Program-made: the position numbers and the translations under genes
Part shown: in pieces, positions 44,187 through 51,685 of the stretch
Position numbering within the stretch: position 1 is the stretch's first letter
Layout of the letters: every line of letters starts with the position of its first letter
Assembly: GCF_007990775.1 (NCBI RefSeq)
Contig: NZ_BJXB01000026.1
Coordinates: forward strand, 1 to 64,000
Origin: Deinococcus cellulosilyticus NBRC 106333 = KACC 11606
Lineage (GTDB): Bacteria; Deinococcota; Deinococci; Deinococcales; Deinococcaceae
Direction of reading: 5' to 3'
DNA: 64,000 bases
The notes under the pieces: generated by a model
Told to the model about the DNA's origin: nothing
The model's input: the letters and a program-made list of their open reading frames with translations, nothing else
Database searches by the model: none

Positions 44187-45323
44187 TCAGTCTTTGAGGA
44201 GCATCAGGCCCCGACCATCGAGAGAAGGTGCGGCATCAACAAGGTGTGGAACAAAACGGGAGGTGTTCTTGGTGATCAGGGTGTTGTCTTCCCGGATGCC
44301 AATTCCAGCACTTTCACCGCCAATCACCCAGCTTCCGATCACAGGGTAATTTCCAGAAAAGTCTGGTAAGGGCTGGTACTGCTGGTGCACCCAGGCTCCC
44401 ATTCCATAATCTCCTGCAGAAGAAAGACCTGTGGGAAGTTCGATGTTCGCCCCTTCTCTGGAGTAGAGTGGTTTCCGCACACTGCTGGCCATTGGGGCAA
44501 AACTTGCAGGAAGCAGGTTCTCATGTCCTGGGAAGAGTTCCCAGAGGATCGGCAGGATGCCTTTGCAGGTGAGGATCAGTTTCCAGGCCGGTTCAATCCA
44601 GCGGGTTCCTGCATGAAACAGGTGCTGGGCGAAAGCCTCCTCGGCCATCCATTCCCAGGGGTAGAGCTTGAAGATGCGCTCGATGGGACGGTTGTGCAGG
44701 TCCACAAATCCTGCACCATCCCAGCCAATGTCTTTCATGAACAGAAAATCGGTGGTGTGTCCGGCCTGCGTGCACACATCCTGCATGTAAAGGGTGGTGA
44801 TGAAGTCCTCTTCGGATTCTGTCACGCAGGCAAAATGGGTGGTGCCCCGCGGTTCCCGTTTCCAGGCGGCAATCAGTTTTTCATGGATGCTGTTGAACTG
44901 GTCCTTGCCCGGAAAGGTGCTTTCCAGCCAGTCCCACTGGATCACACTGGCTTCAAAGAGGGCCGTTGGGGTGTCTGCATTGAATTCCAGCATCTTCGGT
45001 GGGTGAATGCCGTCATAGGAGAAATCAAAGCGTCCATAGATGTCCAGCTGGTCGTTTTCCCAGCTTTCGATGCACAGGGCTTCCATGCGGCTGTCGATGT
45101 CCAGTTCACGGAAGCGCCTGCGGTCAATCACATGCTGCACAGCTTCCAGACACATTTCAAAAAGGTCGTTGGTGGCTTTTTCGAGGTTTTCGATCTGGCT
45201 GGAATCAAAGGAGTAATAAACGCTTTCGTCCCAGTAAACCCCTCCCACCGAGTGGAAGGTGAACCCCAGGTTCTCACAACGCTGCTGCCAGTTGCTGCGG
45301 GGAATGACGGTGTGTCTCTGCAT
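44187..45323 (-). CDS. ygiC: YgiC-like glutathionylspermidine synthase-family ATP-grasp protein
   Basis: A 378-residue protein of the GSP_synth family with an ATP-grasp-like domain. Seen are YGRFDFSYDGIHPPKMLEFNADTPTALFEASVIQWDW near residue 95 (substrate pocket), TLYMQDVCTQAGH near 175, and the metal/ATP-binding ILPILWELFPGHENLLPASF near 250. Related enzymes form amide bonds between polyamines or amino acids and peptides. E. coli YgiC has an unresolved role. The upstream gene is a YgiB-like lipoprotein 2 nt away, the same order as the E. coli ygiB-ygiC pair. Confidence 0.9.
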   Translation of the reverse strand: MQRHTVIPRSNWQQRCENLGFTFHSVGGVYWDESVYYSFDSSQIENLEKATNDLFEMCLEAVQHVIDRRRFRELDIDSRMEALCIESWENDQLDIYGRFDFSYDGIHPPKMLEFNADTPTALFEASVIQWDWLESTFPGKDQFNSIHEKLIAAWKREPRGTTHFACVTESEEDFITTLYMQDVCTQAGHTTDFLFMKDIGWDGAGFVDLHNRPIERIFKLYPWEWMAEEAFAQHLFHAGTRWIEPAWKLILTCKGILPILWELFPGHENLLPASFAPMASSVRKPLYSREGANIELPTGLSSAGDYGMGAWVHQQYQPLPDFSGNYPVIGSWVIGGESAGIGIREDNTLITKNTSRFVPHLVDAAPSLDGRGLMLLKD

Positions 45324-45325
45324 GG

Positions 45326-45685
45326 TTACGAACTGCTGCTGCTCTTGGAGCCACCGAAACCACCACGAATGACTGTCCCTGTGGAACGGCTGCTGATGCC
45401 GGGTTTGCTGAGCCCTCCCGTGACCGGAGCAGGAACGTAACTGCTTCTGGAGGTGCGCTTGTAATAATATTTCCCTGCCTTGTAAATAAAGTACGGGCCA
45501 AGAAAGTAGGCAGCAGAGATGCCACTGTCTGTGGAGCGTTCACAGAGTTCTGCGGCTCCCCAGTCATCAATGCAGTCCTGCATGGACCTGTACTGCATGC
45601 GGGATTCGTCATCATTTGAACAGGCGGTCAGGGTCACGGAAGCCAACACCACCAGACTGATCTGGGCACTTCTTTTCATACTCAT
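45326..45685 (-). CDS. ygiB: YgiB-like lipoprotein (DUF1190)
   Basis: A 119-residue lipoprotein. The signal peptide ends with the lipobox LTAC at residue 22, then SNDDESRMQYRSMQDCIDDWG and LCERS, whose cysteine spacing is typical of DUF1190/YgiB, a stretch GPYFIYKAGKYYYKRTS, and a Ser/Gly-rich tail with GGFGGSK. YgiB function is unknown. The 2-nt gap to ygiC shows a co-transcribed pair, as in E. coli. The start is ATG after GAAAGG. Confidence 0.87.
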   Translation of the reverse strand: MSMKRSAQISLVVLASVTLTACSNDDESRMQYRSMQDCIDDWGAAELCERSTDSGISAAYFLGPYFIYKAGKYYYKRTSRSSYVPAPVTGGLSKPGISSRSTGTVIRGGFGGSKSSSSS

Positions 45686-45818
45686 ATGCCTTTCATTACG
45701 GACTGAAACGGAAAAAGTTCCAGATGTGTCCGCGCTTTATACGGCCCTTCTGACCGTAACCTGTTTTACATTTTAGGTGAAAATTTGTCCGGCTCTGGTG
45801 ACGGTGACCTTCATGAAT

Positions 45819-46976
45819 TCACTCCAGCGCATTGAGCCCGGTGATTTCTCTTCCAATGATCAGGGTGTGAATGTCATGGGTGCCTTCATAGGTGTCCACG
45901 GTTTCCAGGTTCAGCATGTGGCGAATCACCGGATACTCGGTGGTGATGCCGTTTCCACCCAGAATCTCACGGGCCAGTCGGGCACCTTCCAGGGCCACCC
46001 GCACGTTGTTGCGCTTGGCCATCGACACCTGACCGAACTTCAGGTGGTTCTGGTCTTTCAGTTGCCCGAGCCTGAGGGCCAGCAGCAGGCCTTTCTGGTG
46101 TTCAGAGAGCATGTAGACCAGTTTGTCCTGAATGAGTTGCCTGCTTCCGATGGGTTTGCCAAATGTTGTGCGGGTCTTCGCGTACTCCAGGGCCGTGGTG
46201 TACACGGTTTCCAGGGCACCCAGCGCACCCCAGGCAATGCCATACCGGGCCTGCGTGAGGCACATCAGGGGGCTTTTCAGGCCACCAGAGAGGGGAAGCA
46301 GGTTTTCTTTCGGAACGCGCACCTCTTCCAGCACAATTTCTCCGGTGGTGCTGGCCCGCAGGCTCATCTTGCTGGTGATTTTGGGAGCAGAAAACCCTTT
46401 GGCATTGGTGGGAACAATGAAACCCCGGATGATCTCCTGGTCGTCTTTGGCCCACACCACTGCGATGTCTGCAACCGGGCTGTTGGTGATCCACATTTTG
46501 TTGCCATTCAGAACGTATTCGTCTCCATCCAGACGGGCTCTGGTTCGCATGGCGCCTGGATCAGAGCCTCCATCGGGCTCTGTGAGACCAAAGCAGCCAA
46601 TCATCCGTCCAGAAGCAAGTTCTGGCAGATATTTCTGCTTCTGCTCCTCACTGCCGAAAGCATAAATGGGGTACATCACCAGTGCACCCTGCACACTGGC
46701 TGCAGAGCGCAGGCCAGAGTCGATGCGCTCGATTTCGTACATCATCACACCGTAAGCCACGTTGGAGACCCCTGCACCTCCGTACTGTTCTGGCAGGTTG
46801 GACCCCAGCAGGCCCATGCTTCCCAGTTTCTGCATGGTGTCTTCTGGAAAGATGCCCTCGTTCCACCAGTGCTCGATGTGGGGCGCAATTTCACGGTCCA
46901 GAAAGTCCCGCACGGTGGACTGGATCAGGCGTTCGTCGTCGTTCAGCAGATCAGTGATGTTCAGGTAATCCAGCAT
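45819..46976 (-). CDS. Glutaryl-CoA dehydrogenase-like acyl-CoA dehydrogenase
   Basis: A 385-residue FAD enzyme of the acyl-CoA dehydrogenase family. Closest in pattern to glutaryl-CoA dehydrogenase: the flavin region CFGLTEPDGGSDPGAMRTRA near residue 130, WITNSPVADIAVVWAK near 165 and the C-terminal catalytic base in VDTYEGTHDIHTLIIGREITG near 360. The enzyme oxidises and decarboxylates glutaryl-CoA to crotonyl-CoA in lysine and tryptophan breakdown. It overlaps the family III CoA transferase by 26 nt, which in many bacteria supplies glutaryl-CoA. Confidence 0.92.
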   Translation of the reverse strand: MLDYLNITDLLNDDERLIQSTVRDFLDREIAPHIEHWWNEGIFPEDTMQKLGSMGLLGSNLPEQYGGAGVSNVAYGVMMYEIERIDSGLRSAASVQGALVMYPIYAFGSEEQKQKYLPELASGRMIGCFGLTEPDGGSDPGAMRTRARLDGDEYVLNGNKMWITNSPVADIAVVWAKDDQEIIRGFIVPTNAKGFSAPKITSKMSLRASTTGEIVLEEVRVPKENLLPLSGGLKSPLMCLTQARYGIAWGALGALETVYTTALEYAKTRTTFGKPIGSRQLIQDKLVYMLSEHQKGLLLALRLGQLKDQNHLKFGQVSMAKRNNVRVALEGARLAREILGGNGITTEYPVIRHMLNLETVDTYEGTHDIHTLIIGREITGLNALE

Positions 46977-48108
46977 TCAGTTCCTCCAGAATGTCCCTGG
47001 TGTGCTCTCCCAGCGTGGGAGGGGCATGACGGATGGGCAGGTGGGCTCCATCCAGTTCCCAGGGTGGGGTGGTGGTTTTCATGGTGCCCAGGGTGGGGTG
47101 AGGAACCTCCTGCACCACCTTGCGGGCTTTGATGTGTGGGTCTTCAAGGGCTTCACGCACATCGTACACCGGGCCACACGGGACGCCTGCCCCCTGCAGT
47201 TTTTCAAGCAATTCAGCCCGTGTGAAGCCCGCAAAACGCCTGAGGAGTTCTGGCATGAGGGTGTGCCTGTGGGTGACCCTGGCTGCATTGGTGGCATGTG
47301 CTTCTGTCAGCAGATCCTCAAAGCCCAGAGACTGACAGAATTTGACCCATAAAGCGTCATTCCCAACGGCCAGGTTGAAATGACCATCCTGACAGGGAAA
47401 CATCCCATAAGGCACGATGGAACGGTGTTCATTGCCCAGACGGTCTGCCACCTCCCCTGCATTCAGGTAGCGGGAGATCTGGTAGGTGCCCAGAGAGAGC
47501 ATCCCTTCGAGCAGGTTCACATCAATCCGACGGCCCAGCCCCGTTTTTTCCCGTTCATACAGCACCGCACAGATGGCCTGGGTCAACAGTGATCCAGCAA
47601 AAACATCGGCAACAGCCACACCAAGTTTCATGGGTTCACCGTCCGGGCTTCCGGTGTAACTCATCAGGCCACTCATGCCCTGCGCGATCACGTCATAGCC
47701 ACTCAGACGGGCATAAGGGCCGGTCCGTCCGAACCCGCTGATGGCCGCATAAATCAGTCTGGGATTCTGCTCTTTCAGGGCGTCATATCCCAGACCCAGT
47801 TTTTCCATTGTTCCCGGACGGTAATTCTCCACCAGCACGTCGCTTCTGGCAATCAGTTTGCGGGCCGTGTCCAGATCCTGTGGGTCTTTCAGGTTCAGGA
47901 CCACCGAACGCTTGTTGCGGTTCACACTCAGGAAATAGGTGGCCTCCGTGCCCAGAGCAGGAGGGGTCCAGGCCCGGGTGTCGTCTCCCTGCGGAGGCTC
48001 AATCTTGATGACATCTGCCCCGAGGTCTCCGAGCAGCATGGTGGCATAAGGTCCGGTGAGCACCCGCGTGAAGTCGGCAACACGGACGCCCTGTAAAGGT
48101 AAATGCAT
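46951..48108 (-). CDS. Family III CoA transferase (CaiB/BaiF; SUGCT-like)
   Basis: A 385-residue enzyme of the family III CoA-transferase group. Family blocks: GVRVADFTRVLTGPYATMLLGDLGADVIKIEPP near residue 6, NRNKRSVVLNLKDP near 60, and AAISGFGRTGPYARLSGYDVIAQGMSGLM near 115. The catalytic aspartate is in the GEPMKLGVAVADVFAG block near 160. The group moves CoA between acids through a covalent aspartyl intermediate. Overlap with the glutaryl-CoA dehydrogenase-like gene suggests a SUGCT-type role, activating glutarate with succinyl-CoA or similar. The message is probably leaderless, with the -10 TACAAT next to element D. Confidence 0.91.
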   Translation of the reverse strand: MHLPLQGVRVADFTRVLTGPYATMLLGDLGADVIKIEPPQGDDTRAWTPPALGTEATYFLSVNRNKRSVVLNLKDPQDLDTARKLIARSDVLVENYRPGTMEKLGLGYDALKEQNPRLIYAAISGFGRTGPYARLSGYDVIAQGMSGLMSYTGSPDGEPMKLGVAVADVFAGSLLTQAICAVLYEREKTGLGRRIDVNLLEGMLSLGTYQISRYLNAGEVADRLGNEHRSIVPYGMFPCQDGHFNLAVGNDALWVKFCQSLGFEDLLTEAHATNAARVTHRHTLMPELLRRFAGFTRAELLEKLQGAGVPCGPVYDVREALEDPHIKARKVVQEVPHPTLGTMKTTTPPWELDGAHLPIRHAPPTLGEHTRDILEELNAGLPEHH

Positions 48109-48117
48109 GGCGAAAAC

Positions 48118-48147
48118 ATTGTACAGCCGTCAGCATTCAGCTGTCAG
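48118..48147 (-). promoter_or_regulatory. Promoter of the CoA transferase/dehydrogenase operon
   Basis: On the minus strand CTGACA (48142-48147) and TACAAT (48118-48123) with an 18-bp spacer, then 9 nt to the ATG. The -35 hexamer lies inside a heptad of element D. Confidence 0.5.
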
Positions 48148-48250
48148 CCATCAGCAAAAAGCCGCAGGCTCTGGTTTTCGCAGATGGTGGTGAACACAAT
48201 TGCTTCAGCCAGAGCATCAAGTCAAAGCTGATCGCTGAACGCTGACGGCT
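48124..48250. repeat. Heptad-repeat-bracketed intergenic element D
   Basis: The left arm 48124-48155 has units CGTCAGC, ATTCAGC, TGTCAGC, CATCAGC; the right arm 48226-48250 is AGCTGATC, GCTGAAC, GCTGACG, GCT, its inverse. The arms align over about 25 nt around a 70-bp interior. It runs from the CoA transferase promoter to 2 bp before the YbjN-like stop codon. Confidence 0.75.
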
Positions 48251-48252
48251 CC

Positions 48253-48726
48253 TTATGCCTGCATGGTTTTGGGCATGTTGCCCATGTCGTTGGTGATGGC
48301 CTCGGAAACCTCCTCCACAAAGACCTCCAGGGCGTGTTGCAGGAGTTCCAGGTGGTGGTCTTCCATGCCTTCCAGAACCGTGCTTCCTCTGGCACCGAGG
48401 AGGAAGAGCAGGTCCGGTTCACTGATGTCATCTTCTGCAGCCTCGTCTTCCATTTCCACGAGGTCCAGGTACATGCAGCCGACAGAAAATTGCTGGTTGA
48501 TCAGGTTGAGGCCCATCATCACTTCCGCAAGGCTGTCCTCGTGCACAAAAATGTCCAGGGTCAGGTCGAAGCGGGTGATCAGGTAGGGGGTCTGCTGGGC
48601 AATGGCCAGTGCAAGGGTCCCGATGGATGCCTCGGTCTGGTAATCCATGGTGATCAGTTCGTCCTGCACCTCCACGTCCCACCCTTTTCGTTTCAGGAAG
48701 TCGGCGATGATTTCTGTGGGTTGCAT
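48253..48726 (-). CDS. YbjN-like protein
   Basis: A 157-residue acidic cytosolic protein. The N-terminal half (MQPTEIIADFLKRKGWDVEVQDELITMDYQTE...) and the following strand-loop-helix pattern recall the YbjN family, whose fold resembles type III secretion chaperones and whose role is unclear. The central FSVGCMYLDLVEMEDEAAEDDISEPDLL segment is strongly acidic, the C-terminal part helical. The call rests on general pattern, so an unknown family is possible. Element D begins 2 bp after its stop codon. Confidence 0.6.
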   Translation of the reverse strand: MQPTEIIADFLKRKGWDVEVQDELITMDYQTEASIGTLALAIAQQTPYLITRFDLTLDIFVHEDSLAEVMMGLNLINQQFSVGCMYLDLVEMEDEAAEDDISEPDLLFLLGARGSTVLEGMEDHHLELLQHALEVFVEEVSEAITNDMGNMPKTMQA

Positions 48727-48935
48727 ATAGGGAGTATACCGATTTTGATGTCAGGGAAATTTGGATGACAATACAGCATTGAAAACACACAGCCATCACA
48801 AAAAGGGTGTTTTTCAGCGGTTGTGTCAGGTGGTCCTGGAACCCGCACACTGGATTTTGAACTGTCAGATGGTGTTCAGTTGTGAACGCAGCCGCATCAG
48901 GGCTGTCTGCACGATCTCCCACAGAACAGCACAGC

Positions 48936-48988
48936 TGACAATTCCATGACGGTCCACTGAAAAAAGCCTGACAGACCTTCCTTATGGT
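48936..48988 (+). promoter_or_regulatory. Candidate Pho box array and -10 of pstS
   Basis: TGACA (48936), TGACG (48947), TGAAA (48958) and TGACA (48969) stand at exact 11-bp steps. TATGGT at 48983-48988 follows the last unit by 9 nt, then 7 nt to the ATG at 48996. E. coli Pho boxes are 11-bp-spaced TGTCA repeats that end about 10 bp before the -10; here the repeats are in the reverse orientation. Confidence 0.65.
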
Positions 48989-48995
48989 AGGAGGC

Positions 48996-50024
48996 ATGAA
49001 GAAAGTGCTCATGACCGCAGCTTTACTCGCAACCCCCGCTTTCGCAGTGTCCCTGCAAGGCGCAGGCGCTTCTTTCCCCTACCCCCTGTACCTGAAATAC
49101 TTCTCTGAATACAAAAAAGCCACCGGCACCGAAGTCAGCTACCAGAGCATCGGCTCCGGCGGCGGACAGCGCCAGATCCTGGAGCAGACCGTGGATTTCG
49201 GTGCAACCGACGGCCCCATGAGTGATGCCGACCTGGGCAAAGCGCCCGGTGGCAACAAAATCCTGCACATCCCCACCGCCCTTGGTGCCGTTGTGCCCAT
49301 CTACAACATCCCCGGTGTGGACAGCAGCCTGAAATTTGACGGCAAAGTGCTCGCCGACATCTTCTCCGGCAAGATCACCAAGTGGAACGATGCCGCTCTG
49401 GTGAAAGACAACCCCGAGCTGAAAAACATCGCTCTGCCCATCACCATCTCCCGCCGTGCGGACAGCAGCGGAACCACCTTCATCTTCACCGACTACCTCG
49501 CCAAGGTCAGCAAGACCTTCGCCACGGGCGTGGGCAAAGGCACCACCGTGAACTGGCCCCAGGCCAGCATCGGCGGCAAAGGCAACGACGGTGTGGCTTC
49601 TGTGGTCAAGCAGACCCCCGGTTCCATCGGCTACGTTGAGCTGATTTTCGCCAAGCAGAACAACATCGACTACGGCACTGTGAAGAACAAGTCAGGCAAG
49701 TTTGTCAAAGCCACCCTCAAAGGTGTGACCGCTGCCGCCGCCTCCAAGCCCCTCCCTGCCGACACCCGCGTGAGCATCACCGACGCTTCCGGTGCGGACT
49801 CCTACCCCATCAGCGGCTACACCTGGATTCTGGTGTACCAGAACCAGGATTACGGCAAGAACACCGAAGAAAAGGCCAAAGCCGTCAAGAACCTGCTCAA
49901 CTGGATCGTCAATGACGGCCAGAAGTTCAACGAGGACCTCGGGTACGCTGAACTTCCTGCACGCGCCCAGAAGCTCGCTGAAGGCCTGATTGGCAGCATC
50001 AAGTTCGGCAACAAGAAGCTGTGA
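48996..50024 (+). CDS. pstS: Phosphate ABC transporter substrate-binding protein
   Basis: A 342-residue periplasmic binding protein with a cleavable signal peptide (residues 1-18, ATPAFA) and no lipobox. Phosphate-binding segments: GAGASFPYPLYLKYF, YQSIGSGGGQRQILE, DFGATDGPM and SRRADSSGTTFIFTDYL. It delivers phosphate to the PstCA channel. The ATG follows GGAGG, and the same region has a -10 with leaderless spacing, so both modes are possible. The rest of the pst operon is 1.6 kb away, separated by repeats and a metallo-hydrolase gene. A terminator follows at 50060. Confidence 0.96.
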   Translation: MKKVLMTAALLATPAFAVSLQGAGASFPYPLYLKYFSEYKKATGTEVSYQSIGSGGGQRQILEQTVDFGATDGPMSDADLGKAPGGNKILHIPTALGAVVPIYNIPGVDSSLKFDGKVLADIFSGKITKWNDAALVKDNPELKNIALPITISRRADSSGTTFIFTDYLAKVSKTFATGVGKGTTVNWPQASIGGKGNDGVASVVKQTPGSIGYVELIFAKQNNIDYGTVKNKSGKFVKATLKGVTAAAASKPLPADTRVSITDASGADSYPISGYTWILVYQNQDYGKNTEEKAKAVKNLLNWIVNDGQKFNEDLGYAELPARAQKLAEGLIGSIKFGNKKL

Positions 50025-50059
50025 TCCTCAACATTTAAATTCCGCACCAACCTTGACGG

Positions 50060-50087
50060 CCCCCCAGAGATGGGGGGTTTGGTTTTT
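50060..50087 (+). terminator. pstS terminator
   Basis: CCCCCC-AGAGAT-GGGGGG followed by TTTGGTTTTT. Confidence 0.85.
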
Positions 50088-50100
50088 GCGTTGTTGTAAT

Positions 50101-50195
50101 GCACTGAGGGTCAGATCCCCCTGCTAAAGCTCAGGGAGGTTACTGCTGCGGTTTGTTGGGTTGTTTGAGGGCACTGAGGGTCAGATCCCCCTGCT
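50101..50195. repeat. 25-bp direct repeat pair
   Basis: The sequence beginning GCACTGAGGGTCAGATCCCC is present exactly at 50101-50125 and 50171-50195, 70 bp apart. The second copy leads into the C/G stem-loop at 50216-50234, which resembles that at 22456-22475. Confidence 0.8.
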
Positions 50196-50235
50196 GATCG
50201 CTTCGCTCTCAGGTTCCCCCGTCAGCGTTGGGGGA
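50184..50235. repeat. Second copy of the C/G stem-loop repeat
   Basis: GATCCCCCTGC is followed by a GATCGCTTC segment and CCCCCG-TCAGC-GTTGGGGG. The copy at 22426-22475 reads GATCCCCCCTGC, CGCTTC and CCCCCG-ACAAA-GTTGGGGG. The order and key letters are the same. Confidence 0.6.
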
Positions 50236-50290
50236 TGGATGGGCGTCTGGGATGGCTTCCAGCTCAGTCGTCCAACAACCCCCTTTTGTT

Positions 50291-50440
50291 AAGCGACCCA
50301 GTGCGACGCGGCGACCCAGCGCGAAACGGGCCGCCCCGTGAGCGCGTAGTGGGGTCAAGAAGGCCGCCCCGCAAGCGACTCAGTGCGAAACGGGCCGCCC
50401 CGTGAGCACGCAGTCAGAGTCAAGAAGCACGTGGTCAGGG
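50291..50440. repeat. GC-rich imperfect tandem repeats
   Basis: A 23-bp unit beginning GCGAAACGGGCCGCCCCGTG is exact at 50321-50343 and 50385-50407, with partial relatives around 50291-50320 (GCGACCCAGTGCGACGCG) and 50361-50384. It is much richer in GC than its surroundings and has no coding signal. Confidence 0.75.
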
Positions 50441-50478
50441 TCAAGACGGGGGAACAGCCTTGGGGTGCGAAGCACCCA

Positions 50479-51456
50479 TCAAGGCAGGGGGGATGAAACC
50501 CTCTCATACCTCCACACCCCATCCACCTGTTGCATCTGAAGCTGTCCACGGAAGCGCAGGTATTCCAGATGGGCAATGACTTCTGCCAGTGCGAACCTGC
50601 GTCCGAAGGTGTCGAGTTCTCTCTGGAAGAGTCGCAGGGAGAGGTCGTAGGCATTCATGGGCTGTGCCAGTGTCTCCAGAATTTCCTGCAGGCGTTCGTG
50701 GTGGTGGTCTGCGATTTCTTTTGCCCGTTCTGCTGCATTTTCGATGATTGGGCCGTAGTGGCCAATCACAGTGCTTGTGGGTTTCAGGGCTTCCACCTGT
50801 TTGAGGGTGTTGAAGTAGTCGCCCAGAGGGTCTTCACGGGTGTAGGCGTAACGGCCAATGTTGGGGGTGATGCGTTCCAGAATGACATCTCCGGCAATCA
50901 GGAGGGAGAGGTCTGGGTTCCACAGGCCCAGATGACCATCGGCATGTCCTGGCAGCCACAAAACTTCAAATTCCGTGCCCGAGAGGGGCAACCTGTCTCC
51001 CACCTGCACAGGCGTGACCTGTCCCAGGATCATGCGGTTTCTGGATTTGAGCATGGCACTGTCCAGGCTGGGCTGGTTTTCGAGGGGCAGGCCGTGGGAG
51101 AGCAGGTGCTGGTCGTGCTCGTTTTTCCAGTAGTCCCATCTGGACCAGTATTTTTCGCCCCGGTCCACTTCTTCCTGCAGCATCAGGATGGGTGCACCAT
51201 TTTGCTGTTGCAGCCACCCTGCAAGGCCGTAGTGATCTGGGTGATGGTGCGTCACGATGATGCGCTCAATGTCCTTGAAAGTCAGGTTCAGTTCTGCCAG
51301 TCCCGCTTCGAGGGCAGCCATGGCTTCCGGGGTGTGCAGGGCCGTGTCAATGAGGGTGACCGGGGAGGCGGTGTCGATCAGGACCGTCACAAATTTCATG
51401 GGGTAGGGAATCGGAACCCTGAGGGCGTGAAGGGTCTCGGTGATGGGGATCAGCAT
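50479..51456 (-). CDS. MBL-fold metallo-hydrolase
   Basis: A 325-residue metallo-beta-lactamase-fold hydrolase. The zinc motif is IVTHHHPDHYGLAGWL near residue 69, followed by LPGHADGHLGLW near 170, LIAGDVIL near 186 and VIGHYGPI near 225; a helical C-terminal domain (260-320) recalls LACTB2/glyoxalase II-like hydrolases with a winged-helix end. Substrate unknown. I chose the ATG at 51456, since TATGAT lies 7 nt before it (leaderless); other in-frame starts are 51468 and 51495. It shares its upstream region with pstC. Confidence 0.9.
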   Translation of the reverse strand: MLIPITETLHALRVPIPYPMKFVTVLIDTASPVTLIDTALHTPEAMAALEAGLAELNLTFKDIERIIVTHHHPDHYGLAGWLQQQNGAPILMLQEEVDRGEKYWSRWDYWKNEHDQHLLSHGLPLENQPSLDSAMLKSRNRMILGQVTPVQVGDRLPLSGTEFEVLWLPGHADGHLGLWNPDLSLLIAGDVILERITPNIGRYAYTREDPLGDYFNTLKQVEALKPTSTVIGHYGPIIENAAERAKEIADHHHERLQEILETLAQPMNAYDLSLRLFQRELDTFGRRFALAEVIAHLEYLRFRGQLQMQQVDGVWRYERVSSPLP

Positions 51457-51501
51457 GTGATTCATCATAACCTGTTCTTTTTGGACCGAGACCAAATTTC
51501 A

Positions 51502-51556
51502 TGACATTTCACACATCATGACAAAACACAGCCAATGGCAATTCCATGACATGACA
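51502..51556. promoter_or_regulatory. TGACA motif cluster between the MBL gene and pstC
   Basis: TGACA at 51502, 51519, 51547 and 51552, and TGGCA at 51536. The unit TGGCAATTCCATGACA (51536-51551) is nearly the same as TGACAATTCCATGACG before pstS (48936-48951). It lies upstream of both divergent genes. Confidence 0.5.
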
Positions 51557-51618
51557 CCCAACATCGTCCAGCATGCTGAAAGCACAGCACAACACACCCC
51601 ACTGCAGAGCGAGAGCGA

Positions 51619-51649
51619 TGACGTATCCATGACAAAAAGACAGTCTAAT
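51619..51649 (+). promoter_or_regulatory. Candidate Pho box and -10 of pstC
   Basis: TGACG (51619) and TGACA (51630) are 11 bp apart, then 9 nt to the -10 TCTAAT (51644-51649). The last-repeat-to--10 distance is exactly that seen before pstS. Confidence 0.65.
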
Positions 51650-51685
51650 GTGGGCATTGCCCGAGAGGCAGAGGTGACCTGACCC

